A stretch of DNA of 33,028 nucleotides from Patescibacteria group bacterium. Lineage in GTDB: Bacteria > Patescibacteriota > Patescibacteriia > JAHIZJ01. Below the pieces are notes generated by a model. That model did no database searches, was not told the DNA's origin, and saw only the letters and a list, made by a program, of their open reading frames with translations. Both the position numbers and the translations under genes were made by a program. Each line of letters opens with the position of its first letter. The stretch's first letter is position 1. This document shows positions 7,795-17,075 of the stretch, piece after piece. The DNA lies in assembly GCA_018814765.1 (NCBI GenBank), contig JAHIZJ010000018.1, positions 1-33,028 of the forward strand, written 5' to 3'.

Positions 7795-10224
7795 TTATTC
7801 TTCCCAAAGTTTAGCTACCGCATCTTTAGTTTTTTGTTCGTAGATTTCAATCAGTTTTTTGGCAGATTTAACGAGGGCATGTTCGGCTTCGATTCTTTCT
7901 ACGATTTGTTTTTGGACGGCGAGAGAGGGAAGAGGAATTTCTAGTTCACCCACTTGTTTTAACGAGAGATTAAACTGAGCGACACCAACTTTAATATTCT
8001 CAATTAGAGATATTATCATTAGAGATCTCAAATAATTTAATAGATATAATGGGTTAACATTATTTTTTAACCTTATAATTGCCAGAGCTTGATTTGTGTT
8101 TGCAGGTAAATTATTGTTTTTAACAATAGCTGATATCCCCATTTTTGTACCAGCTATGGAAAACAATATATCATTCTCCTTTAACTGACTTCGTTTTAAT
8201 GACTCATGACACTGTTCGGAAATAAATGATATTTTTTTATGATCAATTTCGCCAGTTTCAGACAAACTTTCAACTTTAATAAAATTGACTCCTGTTTCGG
8301 TAAATTTATCGCCATTAGTTGTCGGCGTCGTACCTTTTGTAATTAAATCAGAGATTTCTTCCAACTTCACCTTCTTCCACTCCGGGTCAATATCAATCTT
8401 TGGTTTCCAGTTTTGGGCGATTTGTTTGGCGCCGATGATGATGCCTGCGTAGCCGTCCAGTTCCGTCACGATTTGCTCTTGGATTTCGAGAGGCGGGAGA
8501 GGGATTAAAAATGTTTGTAACATTCCGAGTTTGATATAAGGCATCGTATTTCCAAGCTTCTGCAATTGCATATTCTCTTTCAAAGAATTGTTCAAAACTT
8601 GAAAAAGATATTTCACATTTACATTTTTAAAATCACTCAAAACATAAGTTCGCTGATATGCATCAAATTTTCCTTTGTAATATTTAACCGCGCCGACATC
8701 ACCGTTTCCAGCAATGAGTAATGCTTCAGTGTCGAATGAGAATGTATCAATGAATGTGTTTTCTTTGGAACAAGTAAAGAATGGGTATTCGCCGTCCGGA
8801 TTTCCTTCGTTTACATCTTTTCTGCCTGTTGTAATGTCACAAAGTTCTTTCAACTCCACCATTGTCCATTTGGCATTAGTGTAGTCAGTAGCTACACGAT
8901 AGCAACCACCGGAAAGATTGTAGTCGCCGCTCTCGGCAATCTTGGATTTTTCTACATACACCGCCAGCTTGTTTTCTGCTTTTTCGCCACTGTTCCATTT
9001 ATTGAGAATATCCAAAGCAGTCGGCAAATCATTTTTGCTGATTGGTCGCTTGGTGGCGCCGAGTTCGTAGCCGTCTTGTTCTATTTTTACAAACAAAATC
9101 TCTTGGCTTGTTTTTGCTAATTCATTATTAAAAAGTAAAATACTCGTTTTTACTCCACTATATGGCGCGAATACGCCCGACGGCAAACTTACCACAGCAT
9201 ACAGTCCGTCACTTACAAGATTTTTGCGAAGCTGTTTATAGGCGGTGCCTGATTGAAAAATAATTCCTTCCGGCACAATGATACCGGCACGGCCTTTTGG
9301 CCTGAGGTGGTTCATGATGTAATCCACAAACAGTACTTCGGAACGGTTTGATGGAATACTAAATTTGCTGTGTGGTTTAATTCCGCCCTTTGGCGACATA
9401 AACGGCGGATTTGCGAGAATCACATCAAACTTATCATTCCAGCGTTCTTCACTGGAAAGCGAATCATATTGAAAGATTTTTGGATTCTTAAATTGATGCA
9501 AATACATATTGACCTGCGCAATACGCACCATCGTTGGGTCTATATCGTAGCCCTCAAAATTTGCCATCAATTTTTTACGTTCGTCAGGAGTGAGTGGTTT
9601 TTCAATTTTCTTTGGATCGTTTTTACCGTCGTGCTGTTCGAGAATATGTTTGTATGAGCTAACTAAGAATCCGCCTGTACCACAAGCTGGATCAAGTACC
9701 TTGTCTTCTTTGGTCGGGTTAACGACATCTACGATGAAATCAATAATATGACGGGGCGTGCGGAATTGGCCGGCATCACCTTGCGAGGACATTATGGAAA
9801 GCAAGTATTCGTAGGCGTTACCAAGTTCTTCGGGGTGGGAGTAGTCAAAATAATCAATTTCTTTCAAAAATAGTCCGAGCGTTTCTGGTGAGCGATACGG
9901 CAAAAAGGCGGATTTGAAAATACCACGGAAAAGTTCCGGCAGTTGTTTGGCTTGCGAGAATTTAATCAGCGCCTCACCGTAGAGATTCATGCGCTCTTGG
10001 TTTCCCATTCGCGGATCCATCAAGCGCGTCCACGCATATGGCTCCAAATCGTCCACAAAAAATGCCGGCTCGCCACCTTGTTTGATAGCCGCCTGATCCA
10101 TATCATCCATAAATTTATAGATGAGTGCATTGGTGATCTGGTCGATCTGTGAAGTTGGGTTTGGCACCACGCCAACAAGCACTTGGCGGGCAGAATCAAT
10201 ATGTCGTTTTGTATCTGTATTCAT
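7795..10224 (-). CDS. Type I restriction-modification: fused HsdM (N6-adenine methyltransferase) and HsdS (two TRD-like regions)
   Basis: 809 aa; DPACGTGGFLVSS and ILANPPFMS motifs followed by two Methylase_S-like regions starting near KWTMVELKELCDITTGRKD and EWKKVKLEEISDLITKGTTP. Confidence 0.92.
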   Translation of the reverse strand: MNTDTKRHIDSARQVLVGVVPNPTSQIDQITNALIYKFMDDMDQAAIKQGGEPAFFVDDLEPYAWTRLMDPRMGNQERMNLYGEALIKFSQAKQLPELFRGIFKSAFLPYRSPETLGLFLKEIDYFDYSHPEELGNAYEYLLSIMSSQGDAGQFRTPRHIIDFIVDVVNPTKEDKVLDPACGTGGFLVSSYKHILEQHDGKNDPKKIEKPLTPDERKKLMANFEGYDIDPTMVRIAQVNMYLHQFKNPKIFQYDSLSSEERWNDKFDVILANPPFMSPKGGIKPHSKFSIPSNRSEVLFVDYIMNHLRPKGRAGIIVPEGIIFQSGTAYKQLRKNLVSDGLYAVVSLPSGVFAPYSGVKTSILLFNNELAKTSQEILFVKIEQDGYELGATKRPISKNDLPTALDILNKWNSGEKAENKLAVYVEKSKIAESGDYNLSGGCYRVATDYTNAKWTMVELKELCDITTGRKDVNEGNPDGEYPFFTCSKENTFIDTFSFDTEALLIAGNGDVGAVKYYKGKFDAYQRTYVLSDFKNVNVKYLFQVLNNSLKENMQLQKLGNTMPYIKLGMLQTFLIPLPPLEIQEQIVTELDGYAGIIIGAKQIAQNWKPKIDIDPEWKKVKLEEISDLITKGTTPTTNGDKFTETGVNFIKVESLSETGEIDHKKISFISEQCHESLKRSQLKENDILFSIAGTKMGISAIVKNNNLPANTNQALAIIRLKNNVNPLYLLNYLRSLMIISLIENIKVGVAQFNLSLKQVGELEIPLPSLAVQKQIVERIEAEHALVKSAKKLIEIYEQKTKDAVAKLWEE

Positions 10225-10228
10225 AATT

Positions 10229-12781
10229 TTATAAATTCGTTAAATGATAAGCATAATCACGGACATATTGCGGGACGATTGTTTTATATCCATTGAGCTG
10301 CTGATATTCGTCAAAATGAAAAGATGATTCTGTGCTGAAGCGACCTATTTGACGACTGGTTACAATTTCGCGTACTTTTTCATCGGTCACATACGCTTTG
10401 AAAAACATTTTAACTGGTGCGTAGTGTGCTTGATCCACAGGATTTACTTCCATAAACTTTTCCCATTCAGATTCTAGAAGGTCGTCTTTCATTTCAAAAG
10501 TCTCTTTGTCGCCAAAAGCTACCTGCAAAAATTCTTTGACTGTAATACGACGATCAACACCAAAAATCTTTTTGATCTTGTCAAGGTTAAGGAAATATTT
10601 TGGTCGATCAAAAATCTCTTTCTTGGCAAAATCTTCAGCTTCCTCGGTATCACCGTTTTGCCACATATTTTTGAGTTTTTCGTTACCAAGCACATCCTCC
10701 TCTACTGCGCGTTTAAATCCTTCTCGGTCAATACGCATTATCACGCCCTCTGGTGTTTCAGATAAAGTGGCGAGTTCGTCAGTTGTCGCTAAGTCAATCG
10801 GGCCTTTTGGTGGTTCTGGAGGTGGGTTACCAATTGGGCCATCGCCACCAGGGCCAGTTGGCGGAGTAACATGAATAGGTGGAAGTTTTATTTTTTCATC
10901 ATAGTTGAAGTCCTCTTCAAAATACTCACAAGTGGCAAAGAAATCAAAAAACTTGAATTTTTCTTTCTGCTCAATAATCGAATCATTTTCATAGTCATTA
11001 TATTCAAAAGTCCACTTTCTCGTGCCTCGTCCTTTGATTTGCACAAAATCAGTCGGAGAGAAAACCGGTCGCATCAGGGCAATATTGAGTAAGTCTTGGC
11101 AATCGTAGCCAGTTGTCATCATGCCAACAGTCACAGCCACGCGAGTTTTGCTGGAATCATAGCCTTCGGGATTGTTTGTTTGACCACCGAGGCGATTATT
11201 AGCGAAATTGATTGTCATTTGCTGAGCACTTGCGACTTGCGAAGAAACTTGCATGGCGAAATTTGATTCACTATATTGTTCCGGCCATTTTTCAAAGGCG
11301 ATTTTGTTTAGGATATTAGTAAGCCGAGCAGCGTGCTTTTGGGAAACTGCAAAAACAATCGTTTTGCCAAAAAGATCTACTCCGAGCTGTTTGGCAACAG
11401 GGTCATAGATGCCATTATCAATCAGCGCCTTGCACATTGCGATATTAGTTTCTTCGTTGAAAATTTTACGTTCGTAATGACGCTCGTTGAAGGTTTCGTC
11501 AATTGTTTCGCCACTTTCTGTAAGCGTGTGGACGGCATAGCCTTCTTCTGAAAGAAGTTCGGTCGTGATATTTGTGCGAGCATCCACAAGTGTCGGTTTA
11601 ATAAGATAACCGTCTTTTGAACCTTGGTCTAAATCATATGAAAAAGTAGGATTGCCGGGTTCACAACCGAATGTTTTGTAAGTATCAATTAAAAGTCGGC
11701 GCTCATACTCTCTTTGACTATCTGAACCTTCGGCATCAAAACCTCTCAGATAGTTTTTTGGAGTAGCGGTAAGTCCGAGTTTATAGCCAACAAAATATTC
11801 AAAAACTGCGCGACTATTGCCCCCAATTGAGCGGTGAGCCTCGTCTGAAATAACGAGTTCAAAATCTGTAGGAGAAAATTCTTTTTTATAACGATCACCT
11901 GCAAGAAAAGTTTGAATCGTGGAAACAACGATGCTGGCATTTGCCCAAGAGTCTCGATTTTCTTTATATATAACACTTCGAAAGTCCTTTCCGAGATAGT
12001 GAACAAAGGCTTTTTGTGCTTGATCTTCAAGCTCAAGACGATCAACAAGAAAAAGAATTCGTTTCGCATTACCGGATTTCAGAAATAGTTTAATAACTGC
12101 AGCAGAGATGAGGGTCTTTCCTGTTCCGGTCGCCATTTCAAAAAGAAATCGTTGATTCCCTGTATTAGCTGATTCTTGCAGTGCCTTTATGGCTTGCACT
12201 TGATATGGACGAAGTTGCTTTAGATTATTAGTTCTTAAAAACTCTACTCTATTTGATTCATCTTGAAATGACGGATCTGTAGCAAATGCTGGAACTTGTG
12301 TCGAAATAATATAATTTTCGTTAACCTCTGTTCGTGCTAACTCGGCAGGGTTAGGCGTATATTTTTCGTATTGCGTAATTGAGTTTTGCGTCGGAAATCG
12401 TGAGATAGTGTCGGGGTTACCGTGTTTTGTATCCCAAAAATAGTGAATGTTGCCGTTTGAAAGAATGACAAAACGAGCGCCAGCATTGCGGGCATAATTG
12501 CGGGCTTGTTCTTTGGCGGACAACGGATCAATTGCTTCTTTTTTAGCTTCTACTACAACGAGTGCACGACCGTCCTTGTCGAGCAAGAGAAAATCTATCG
12601 CTCCTCGACGGCCATCGCTTGTGACAGCATTTTCTAAATCTTCATCAAGCTCGTTAAATTTGACCCCTGCTTCAAGTTGAATATTAGCTTTACCATTTTT
12701 GTCATCCTCAAAACGCCACCCCGATTCTTCAAGGAGTTTGTTTATCTTTATTCGTGCTTTTGCTTCTTTAGAATTTGCCAT
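10229..12781 (-). CDS. hsdR: Type I restriction enzyme R subunit (HsdR)
   Basis: 850 aa; N-terminal nuclease-like RGAIDFLLLDKDGRALVVVEAKKEA, Walker A FEMATGTGKT, DEAH box, helicase C-terminal IKGRGTRKW. Confidence 0.93.
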   Translation of the reverse strand: MANSKEAKARIKINKLLEESGWRFEDDKNGKANIQLEAGVKFNELDEDLENAVTSDGRRGAIDFLLLDKDGRALVVVEAKKEAIDPLSAKEQARNYARNAGARFVILSNGNIHYFWDTKHGNPDTISRFPTQNSITQYEKYTPNPAELARTEVNENYIISTQVPAFATDPSFQDESNRVEFLRTNNLKQLRPYQVQAIKALQESANTGNQRFLFEMATGTGKTLISAAVIKLFLKSGNAKRILFLVDRLELEDQAQKAFVHYLGKDFRSVIYKENRDSWANASIVVSTIQTFLAGDRYKKEFSPTDFELVISDEAHRSIGGNSRAVFEYFVGYKLGLTATPKNYLRGFDAEGSDSQREYERRLLIDTYKTFGCEPGNPTFSYDLDQGSKDGYLIKPTLVDARTNITTELLSEEGYAVHTLTESGETIDETFNERHYERKIFNEETNIAMCKALIDNGIYDPVAKQLGVDLFGKTIVFAVSQKHAARLTNILNKIAFEKWPEQYSESNFAMQVSSQVASAQQMTINFANNRLGGQTNNPEGYDSSKTRVAVTVGMMTTGYDCQDLLNIALMRPVFSPTDFVQIKGRGTRKWTFEYNDYENDSIIEQKEKFKFFDFFATCEYFEEDFNYDEKIKLPPIHVTPPTGPGGDGPIGNPPPEPPKGPIDLATTDELATLSETPEGVIMRIDREGFKRAVEEDVLGNEKLKNMWQNGDTEEAEDFAKKEIFDRPKYFLNLDKIKKIFGVDRRITVKEFLQVAFGDKETFEMKDDLLESEWEKFMEVNPVDQAHYAPVKMFFKAYVTDEKVREIVTSRQIGRFSTESSFHFDEYQQLNGYKTIVPQYVRDYAYHLTNL

Positions 12782-12888
12782 AGTTTTAAATCCAAGTTAA
12801 GTAATTGTATTGTATTCGTTTTCCCCTTATAAATAAATCGTTTTCGTAGCGTAGCGGAGAAAACACCATATTACCCCTTTCTAATAAA

Positions 12889-12966
12889 TAAAAAACAAAT
12901 TTATTCCCCTTTTTAAAAAGCCTGTCAAAATTCCTTATAAAAAGAAAAATATTTCTTGAATTGCGT
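12889..12966 (-). repeat. Right imperfect inverted repeat of the defence cassette
   Basis: TAAAAAGCCTGTCAAAAT (12914-12931) is the exact reverse complement of 5853-5870; AAAAAACAAATTTAT (12890-12904) and GAAAAATATTTCTTGAA also match the left arm inverted. Confidence 0.8.
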
Positions 12967-13082
12967 ATAACTCGTTTTTATGCGAACAAAGTGTATGATA
13001 TACCCCAATTATTGCATATTATGCGAACTAATGCTAGATAACAAAAAACGGCATTAAAACCGACTTCATGCTTATGCAACTA

Positions 13083-14831
13083 TTAAGCTACTCTTAGCCT
13101 TATGTGATTTGGGGTGATTTCCAAATACTCGTCTTCTTTTATTATTTCCAGTCCTCGCTCAAGTGTCAACTTTAACGGTGGTGTGAGCTTAATACCAATG
13201 TCCGCGTTAGAAGCACGCATGTTCGTCAGATGTTTTCCTTTTATCGGATTTACTTTCATATTATACCCTTTAGAAGCACTGCCGATAATCATCCCATCAT
13301 ATACATCTGTATTTGCTTCAATATAGAGATCTCCGCGATCTTGTAAATTGGCCAGTGAAAAAGCCAATGCTTTACCTGTGGCCATGGAAACCATTGAACC
13401 AAAACTATGTTTTTCAATACCATCAACACAGGGCTTGAAACCAATAATCCGAGAACAGATTATACCTTCACCCTTGGTATCAACTGTGAATTCATTTCTA
13501 TATCCAAGGAATCCCCTGGTGGGTATTTCAAATATTATTCTTGTATTTTTTAGTTCAGGTCGCATCTCTATCATCTTCCCTTTTCTCTTTGAAAGCTTTT
13601 CTATTACAATGCCGGAATATTCTTCAGGAATATCTACGGTTACTTCTTCGAATGGTTCGCATTTTTTCCCATCTATTTCTTTGATAATTACTTGGGGTTG
13701 TGAAACCTGCAGTTCATAGCCTTCCCTTCTCATGTTTTCCAGCAGAATAGCAATGTGTAGCTCTCCCCTTCCGAACACTTTATAGAACTCGGTTGAAGAA
13801 AAGTCTATTTTCAAACCAACGTTGACCTCCAATTCTTTTATCAGCCTTTCTTTTATTTGTCTGTTAGTGACAAACTTACCTTCTCGGCCGGCAAATGGAG
13901 AACTATTAACTAAAAAGTTTAACGATATTGTTGGTTCGTCAACTTTGATAGCAGGTAGAGCTTCTTGTTCCATGTTTTCACAAATGGTGTCTCCGATAAA
14001 TATATCCGGAATACCGGCTATCATTACAATATCTCCTGCAATAGCCTCTTTTGCTTCTTTTCTTTCTAGTCCATTAAAAGTGAATATCTTGGTAATTTTA
14101 TTTGGGCTTGTTGTGCCATCAATCTTTTTTAGAAATATATTGTCACCGACTTTAAGATTTCCTGAATAAACTCTTGATATTGCCAATCTGCCTAAGAAAT
14201 TATCATAACCAAGATTAAAAACTTGTGCAGTCAATTTCTTTTTTATAAAAACTTCGGACGAAGCTGGAGGCACTTCTCTTAAAATTAAATCCAAAAGTGG
14301 AGATAAGTCCTTGGCATCGTCCTCCATTTTTAACTTGGCTAATCCATCTCTGGCGATCGCATATACTACCGGAAAATCCATCTGTTCATCTGAGACACCG
14401 AGATTCATAAATAATTCAAAAACAGCATCATGAGCCCACGCTGGTCTTGCCGAAGGCTTATCAATCTTGTTCAAAATAACTATAGGCTTTAAACCTAGTT
14501 TAAGAGATTTTTTTAAAACGAATGTTGTCTGAGGCATGGGCCCCTCTTGAGCATCCACTACCAATAATACAGAATCAATAGATCTCAAAACACGCTCAAC
14601 TTCAGAGCCAAAATCAGCGTGGCCGGGAGTGTCAACGATGTTTATCTTGGTGCCTTTGTAGGAGACTGAAGTATTTTTTGAATAAATAGTTATGCCTCGC
14701 TCCAATTCCAAGGCATCGCTATCCATTGTGAGCCCCGCCTCCGTCATATTACATTGACGCATCAAAGCATCAGTCAGCGCTGTTTTACCGTGATCTACAT
14801 GAGCAATAATTGCTATATTTCTAATTTCCAT
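13083..14831 (-). CDS. typA: Translational GTPase BipA/TypA
   Basis: 582 aa; [55 protein letters not shown]. Confidence 0.95.
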   Translation of the reverse strand: MEIRNIAIIAHVDHGKTALTDALMRQCNMTEAGLTMDSDALELERGITIYSKNTSVSYKGTKINIVDTPGHADFGSEVERVLRSIDSVLLVVDAQEGPMPQTTFVLKKSLKLGLKPIVILNKIDKPSARPAWAHDAVFELFMNLGVSDEQMDFPVVYAIARDGLAKLKMEDDAKDLSPLLDLILREVPPASSEVFIKKKLTAQVFNLGYDNFLGRLAISRVYSGNLKVGDNIFLKKIDGTTSPNKITKIFTFNGLERKEAKEAIAGDIVMIAGIPDIFIGDTICENMEQEALPAIKVDEPTISLNFLVNSSPFAGREGKFVTNRQIKERLIKELEVNVGLKIDFSSTEFYKVFGRGELHIAILLENMRREGYELQVSQPQVIIKEIDGKKCEPFEEVTVDIPEEYSGIVIEKLSKRKGKMIEMRPELKNTRIIFEIPTRGFLGYRNEFTVDTKGEGIICSRIIGFKPCVDGIEKHSFGSMVSMATGKALAFSLANLQDRGDLYIEANTDVYDGMIIGSASKGYNMKVNPIKGKHLTNMRASNADIGIKLTPPLKLTLERGLEIIKEDEYLEITPNHIRLRVA

Positions 14832-14883
14832 ATTCTTACAAAAAAAGCCGCGCCTATGGCGACCAAAATTAATTAACTTATTC

Positions 14884-14912
14884 AGTATGACTTAATAAAA
14901 TACTTGTGTCAA
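14884..14912 (-). promoter_or_regulatory. Candidate promoter for typA
   Basis: Minus strand TTGACA (14907-14912), 17-nt spacer, CATACT (14884-14889). Confidence 0.5.
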
Positions 14913-14957
14913 TACATGAGTAATAACCAGTATTGTTTTCCTAATTATATAAATAGT

Positions 14958-16055
14958 CTATATCAACTCATTTTCAATATTTATTTCACCATGCAAGTCT
15001 TCCAGCATTTTTATTTTAATCTGTTCATAGCTAAGATTCTGGGTAAGCAGCCAGGCCATCTTTGTGGTCATTGACTCTATGCTCATATCATAGGCCGGAA
15101 TTGCCAGATCATTATTCTTTAACTCTTTACCCGGTTCATTAACCTGAAAACTGGCAATACCATTAGGTGCCTGTGTTGTAACAACAATTGGTATTTGTTT
15201 CTCCTTAAGATATTCAAACCCCTTTCTAAGATTTTTACTGGCATCACCGGCACCGAATGCTCTTAAAACAAATGCTTTAATATTATTATTCTCAACGAGG
15301 GATTGAAAAAGCTCATAAGACATTCCTGGAACTTCAGTGAGTGATGCAATTACTTTTGTATTAAAATCTTTTTTTACACTCAATACTCTGGATTGAATTG
15401 CTAATGGTTTTACCTTAGAAAGATATGAAATATGTTTCTCCAGGGCTGCCTCTGATATCCTGATAAAACGTCCTATCTGTCCCAGAGACCCCGTAATAAA
15501 AGCAGCAAAGGGATCATAATCAAAGTCAGTTCCCTTTTTAACCCTTACACCCGAAATAATTTTACTGCCAAAGACGGCTATCACACCTTTTATTGGATGA
15601 TATCCCCAAACTGCCAGCCTGAGAGAGTTTACCAGATTAGTTGTCGCATCAGACCCCAAATATCCCAGAGGTACCTGTGCACCGGTCAAAATGACCGGTT
15701 TGTTAATATTTTCCAGAGCAAATGACAGGGCAGCTGCTGTATAGCCCATTGTATTAGTACCATGTAATATAATAAATGCATCAAAATTATCATATTCTTC
15801 CGCAATTTTTTCTACTAATGTTGTCCAGTTTTCAGGCAATATATCTGAACTATCTACGTTAAATACATCGATATTTTTTGGCTCTATTTCAATGTTCCAA
15901 TTTCTTTTTACGATTTTAATTGAATCATCAAGAACAGCCAAAAAACTGTCAGGATCAGAGCGCTTCGTTTCCGAAACATTACTCTCAGCAACATTTCCTG
16001 CAATTGTTCCACCTGTATAAATAAGTAATATTCTTTTTTTAGTAGCCGTGGACAT
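14958..16055 (-). CDS. L-asparaginase (type I-like)
   Basis: 365 aa; LLIYTGGTIAG, ILHGTNTMGYTAAALSFAL, KPVILTGAQ. Confidence 0.92.
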   Translation of the reverse strand: MSTATKKRILLIYTGGTIAGNVAESNVSETKRSDPDSFLAVLDDSIKIVKRNWNIEIEPKNIDVFNVDSSDILPENWTTLVEKIAEEYDNFDAFIILHGTNTMGYTAAALSFALENINKPVILTGAQVPLGYLGSDATTNLVNSLRLAVWGYHPIKGVIAVFGSKIISGVRVKKGTDFDYDPFAAFITGSLGQIGRFIRISEAALEKHISYLSKVKPLAIQSRVLSVKKDFNTKVIASLTEVPGMSYELFQSLVENNNIKAFVLRAFGAGDASKNLRKGFEYLKEKQIPIVVTTQAPNGIASFQVNEPGKELKNNDLAIPAYDMSIESMTTKMAWLLTQNLSYEQIKIKMLEDLHGEINIENELI

Positions 16056-16162
16056 GATTTTTCAAAAATAAATAATAATTAAGATATAATTCATTATACC
16101 ATATCACATATTAAAAAAATACCTATTTTTGGTGTCCTTTATGGTGGACCATACTGAACGGG

Positions 16163-16420
16163 CTAAGCTTTAGCCTGTTCTAATTCTTCTAAAATTTTCT
16201 TAGCTCGTTCAATTAAACTTTCATCTGTTTCATTCACCGGTTGTACAGTTGATATTCCTTGACGGCATTCGTGTACTACTCTTCTTCTAAATTCTAATCT
16301 ATCAGTGTTCATATCTTCAGGCAATTCTTGCAAGAGTGTGGCTGCTGTTTCAGCTCTTGACCTACCAGCAGCTGATATGTTGTCTTTTGCTTCACTTATA
16401 CTACTTAATTGTATAATCAC
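16163..16420 (-). CDS. Hypothetical protein
   Basis: 85 aa ORF; no recognised family. Confidence 0.4.
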   Translation of the reverse strand: MIIQLSSISEAKDNISAAGRSRAETAATLLQELPEDMNTDRLEFRRRVVHECRQGISTVQPVNETDESLIERAKKILEELEQAKA

Positions 16421-16574
16421 CCTGAATAATTCACGTTCTTTTGTATTAAACTCTCTTGCATCAGGGCTTTTTGTGCTTCATGGTTCATAATGTTTTATTT
16501 AGTAATAAATTAACTATTGGGTTTACCTCGATTAAAAAGTTTATTTTTCTTCAAGAGTCCCACGGTGGACCAGG

Positions 16575-16590
16575 CCCCGCCTTGGCGGGG
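16575..16590. repeat. GC-rich palindrome
   Basis: CCCCGCC-TT-GGCGGGG next to a tRNA-Tyr fragment. Confidence 0.8.
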
Positions 16591-16660
16591 CGAAGGCCGA
16601 AGCCATCAGATTTATGCCGCCACCGGCGGCACCCCGCCATAGGCGGTGGCAGTCTGTTAA
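16591..16660 (-). pseudogene. tRNA-Tyr anticodon/variable-arm fragment interrupted by a palindrome
   Basis: CGAAGGCCGAAGCCATCAGATTTA (16591-16614) and CAGTCTG (16650-16656) match the intact tRNA-Tyr; about 35 nt of GC-rich palindrome lies between them. Confidence 0.75.
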
Positions 16661-16668
16661 AAGTCACA

Positions 16669-16754
16669 TGGTGGGCCGGGCAGGATTCGAACCTGCGAAG
16701 GCCGAAGCCATCAGATTTACAGTCTGACCCTGTTGACCGCTTAGGTACCGACCC
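16669..16754 (-). tRNA. tRNA-Tyr (GTA)
   Basis: GGGTCGG..CCGGCCC acceptor stem, long variable arm, CAGACTGTAAATCTG anticodon arm, GCAGGTTCGAATCCTGC T arm, encoded CCA. Confidence 0.93.
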
Positions 16755-16802
16755 ACCATGTGACTCTTTTTGTTTATTAATAAATATCTAATGATCTACT
16801 AT

Positions 16803-16868
16803 AGGTGGCATCGGTCTAGTCCGGAGCCTATCCCGTGCTTGACACGTGAACCGCTTTGGTACCGACCC
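16803..16868 (-). pseudogene. 5' half of a tRNA-Tyr-like gene followed by palindromic sequence
   Basis: Minus strand GGGTCGGTACCAAAGCGGTTCACG resembles the tRNA-Tyr 5' half GGGTCGGTACCTAAGCGGTCAAC; then CACGTGTCAAGCACGGG. Confidence 0.6.
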
Positions 16869-16932
16869 ATCACCTGTGACCAAATTTTACTGAAGCCCAC
16901 CGCCGGAATCGAACCGGCGACCTACTCCTTAC

Positions 16933-16967
16933 CCCCGCATCTTGTCGCTATCGCTCCAAGTGCGGGG
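16933..16967. repeat. GC-rich palindrome inside the tRNA-Thr-like anticodon loop
   Basis: CCCCGCA-T-CTTG .. CAAG-TGCGGGG. Confidence 0.88.
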
Positions 16968-16999
16968 CATGCATGGAGTTACCCCGCCTGCCGATCGCC

Positions 17000-17075
17000 T
17001 GGAGCCGATGCGCGGATTCGAACCGCGGACCTACTCCTTACCATGGAGTTGCTCTACCAACTGAGCTACATCGGC
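17000..17075 (-). tRNA. tRNA-Thr (GGT)
   Basis: GCCGATGTAGCTCAGTTGGTAGAGCAACTCCATGGTAAGGAGTAGGTCCGCGGTTCGAATCCGCGCATCGGCTCCA, complete cloverleaf with CCA. Confidence 0.94.

Noticed and set aside
7795-12781. BREX, DISARM or Dnd system
   Set aside because: No PglZ, BrxC, DrmA/B or dnd genes; motifs fit type I RM.
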